A stretch of DNA of 32,803 nucleotides. Origin: Gammaproteobacteria bacterium. Its GTDB lineage: Bacteria; Pseudomonadota; Gammaproteobacteria; JABCZS01. The DNA lies in NCBI GenBank assembly GCA_021773275.1, contig JAJFKJ010000018.1:110390-143192 (forward strand). Reading direction: 5' to 3'. The translations under genes and the position numbers were made by a program. This document shows positions 31,172 through 32,803 of the stretch, piece after piece. The first letter of the stretch is position 1; each line of letters begins with the position of its first letter. A model generated the notes under the pieces. The model had not been told where the DNA came from and did not search any database. It saw only the letters and a list, made by a program, of their open reading frames with translations.

Positions 31172-32803
31172 TTAAAACACTTCTTGTGGGTCGATGTCGA
31201 GATTCCAGCGTACCTGTTTCGGTTTAAGATCACCTTCTAATGCATTTGTTAGCGATGTTAGCATGGGATGTAAAGCTTTGCGATTGGGTGCATGTAGCAT
31301 TAACTGTGCGCGATATTTACCTTGACGCTTTTCCATCACCGCTGGCACCGGGCCCATGCATAGAACCTCTTGAGGAAGCTGCGCGGCGAAGTCTTTGGCA
31401 AGCGCTAAAAAGCTCATCGGTGCATCAGGGTTCACAGACTCTGCGCGTAATAATGCAATATAGCCATAGGGTGGTAGCTGCATGGTTTGTCGTTCTGCCA
31501 ATGCTGATTGCGCAAAACCAGCGTAACCTTCAGCAAGCAGTTGCTGTAGCAATGGATGCTCTGGGTGGTGCGTTTGAATATATACTTCACCAGGAAGTTG
31601 TTCGCGGCCGGCCCGGCCGGCAACTTGCGTTAATAGTTGCGCCATACGTTCACTGGCTCGAAAGTCACTACTCACAAGACCGGTATCTGCATCAATAATA
31701 CCAACTAGCGTAACTTGCGGGAAGTGATGCCCTTTCGCTAAAATTTGTGTGCCTAATAAAATTTGGCACTCATTGCGGTTGATTTTATCGATTGCCTTGG
31801 CAAGGCTGTCTTTTTTTCGCATCGAATCACTATCAATGCGCATGATCGATGCATCGGGGAAATGCTGTTGTAACACTTCTTCAATACGCTGCGTGCCTTC
31901 TCCCAATAAAATATGTGACTCACTACCGCATTCTTTACAGCGCATCGATTGTTGCGCTTGATACTCACAGTGATGGCATACGAGGCGTTTATTAGCATGG
32001 AACGTGAGGCGGCTATCGCAGCGCGGGCAGTTTGCTACCCAGCCACAAAAGTGGCACATCCAAGTTGGGGCATAGCCTCGTCGATTCAAAAAAAGCAATA
32101 CTTGTTCATTCTTTTTAATGCGTTGCTCGATAGCATGCAATAATTCAGGAGACAGGCCAGCTGTCAATTTTTTCATTTTTAAATCTATCAAGTGATATTT
32201 TGTTTTTGCGCCTTGACTAATACGCTTTGAAAGTGTCAGTAGCTCATACTTGCCTTGCTGTGCTTGATACAAGCTTTCAAATGCCGGTGTTGCAGAGCCT
32301 AATACAATGGGAATATTGACCTGGCTTGCACGCCATATTGCCAGGTCACGTGCGTGGTAACGAAAACCCGTCTGTTGTTTAAATGATAAATCATGCTCTT
32401 CATCAATGATGATGAGGCCCAGATCAGGCATCGGCGTAAAAACAGCCGAGCGTGTGCCAATAACAATTTTGGCTTTTCCGGAGCGAGCTTTCAACCAGGC
32501 TTGCGCACGTGGTCCGTCTGAGAGGTTAGAATGCATTACTGCAATTTCCACATTAAACCGTTTTTCAAAACGTGTAACCGTTTGCGGCGTTAAGCTGATT
32601 TCTGGCACCAAAACTAAAGCTTGCTTACCCTCCTGCAATACTTGATCTATGGCTTGTAAATAAATTTCAGTTTTCCCGCTGCCTGTTACGCCTTGCAATA
32701 AAAATGTTTTAAATTGATTTTTATTTTTTAATATTGCTTGTAGAGCAATATCTTGCTCATCATTGAGTTGCAAGGAAATTTCAGTCGCGGCGCTGTTTTC
32801 GGA
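31172..32803 (-). CDS. priA: Primosomal protein N' (replication restart helicase PriA), partial
   Basis: Superfamily 2 DNA helicase that restarts collapsed replication forks. 543 residues are in the window; the frame runs off the end, so roughly the first 190 residues (DNA-binding domain) are missing. Walker A is QGVTGSGKTEIYL, the DEAH-like box is IIIDEEHDLSF, then GSATPAFES. The two zinc sites are visible as CHFCGW, CPRC, CHHC and CKEC. Helicase motifs V-VI are LLGTQILAKGHHFP and QVAGRAGR. The listed internal TTG at 32773 is not the start. Confidence 0.97.
   Translation of the reverse strand, partial: SENSAATEISLQLNDEQDIALQAILKNKNQFKTFLLQGVTGSGKTEIYLQAIDQVLQEGKQALVLVPEISLTPQTVTRFEKRFNVEIAVMHSNLSDGPRAQAWLKARSGKAKIVIGTRSAVFTPMPDLGLIIIDEEHDLSFKQQTGFRYHARDLAIWRASQVNIPIVLGSATPAFESLYQAQQGKYELLTLSKRISQGAKTKYHLIDLKMKKLTAGLSPELLHAIEQRIKKNEQVLLFLNRRGYAPTWMCHFCGWVANCPRCDSRLTFHANKRLVCHHCEYQAQQSMRCKECGSESHILLGEGTQRIEEVLQQHFPDASIMRIDSDSMRKKDSLAKAIDKINRNECQILLGTQILAKGHHFPQVTLVGIIDADTGLVSSDFRASERMAQLLTQVAGRAGREQLPGEVYIQTHHPEHPLLQQLLAEGYAGFAQSALAERQTMQLPPYGYIALLRAESVNPDAPMSFLALAKDFAAQLPQEVLCMGPVPAVMEKRQGKYRAQLMLHAPNRKALHPMLTSLTNALEGDLKPKQVRWNLDIDPQEVF

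Noticed and set aside
1-32803. CRISPR arrays, tRNA, rRNA, transposases, integrases
   Set aside because: No regularly spaced repeats, cloverleaf sequences, rRNA signatures or DDE/integrase proteins apart from XerC were seen.

Overview
This window comes from a gammaproteobacterium with a moderately AT-rich genome. The evidence is the set of conserved neighbourhoods: lptM-lysA-dapF-xerC, mrcA (ponA) divergent from a pilM/N/O/Q (hof-type) cluster, aroK-aroB-hemE, rpmE and priA. Abundant LuxR-type mini-regulators, a Sel1-repeat protein and orphan proteins would suit a host-associated or Legionellales-like lineage. That placement is an inference, and no diagnostic marker such as a 16S gene is present. 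No rRNA, tRNA, CRISPR array or transposase was seen.

Layout. 1-491: 3' end of a dicarboxylate/amino acid:cation symporter. 501-3841 (minus): lptM, lysA, dapF and xerC, then two tiny overlapping membrane-protein genes. 3846-5562 (minus): a YadG/YadH-type ABC exporter. 5690-11892 (plus): a membrane sensor histidine kinase, a response regulator, a REC-PAS-GGDEF-EAL protein, a secreted methionine sulfoxide reductase A and a second MsrA-like protein that has lost its catalytic cysteine. 11897-13339 (minus): a DUF945/YdgA-like protein. 13519-13755: rpmE with a clear sigma-70 promoter. 13765-14469 (minus): a PAS-LuxR regulator. 14578-17420 (minus): PBP1a and a coupled hypothetical gene. 17529-20421 (plus): a reduced pilM/N/O/Q cluster. 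27518-30085: aroK, aroB and hemE with overlapping ends. 30182-31171: a YheT-type hydrolase. 31172-32803 (minus): priA, cut by the window end.

The accessory region is 20422-27517. In many gammaproteobacteria pilQ/hofQ is followed directly by aroK-aroB; here about 7.1 kb separates them. The interval holds a Sel1-repeat protein, a possible toxin-tip fragment with two tandem immunity-like genes, a block of three hairpins, a PLP-dependent threonine/serine dehydratase, an orphan 471-residue protein with a serine-rich tail between 14-bp direct repeats, a frameshifted gene remnant, a CI/S24-like repressor with a nested palindrome upstream, a LuxR-type regulator with a truncated paralogue, a small membrane protein, a lone receiver protein and an HTH-only LuxR protein. 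It looks like a site of repeated gene gain and decay.

Genes in this window are tightly packed. Many neighbours overlap by 4-13 bases, and several junctions use the same 8-base ATGnnTRR form, which suggests translational coupling.
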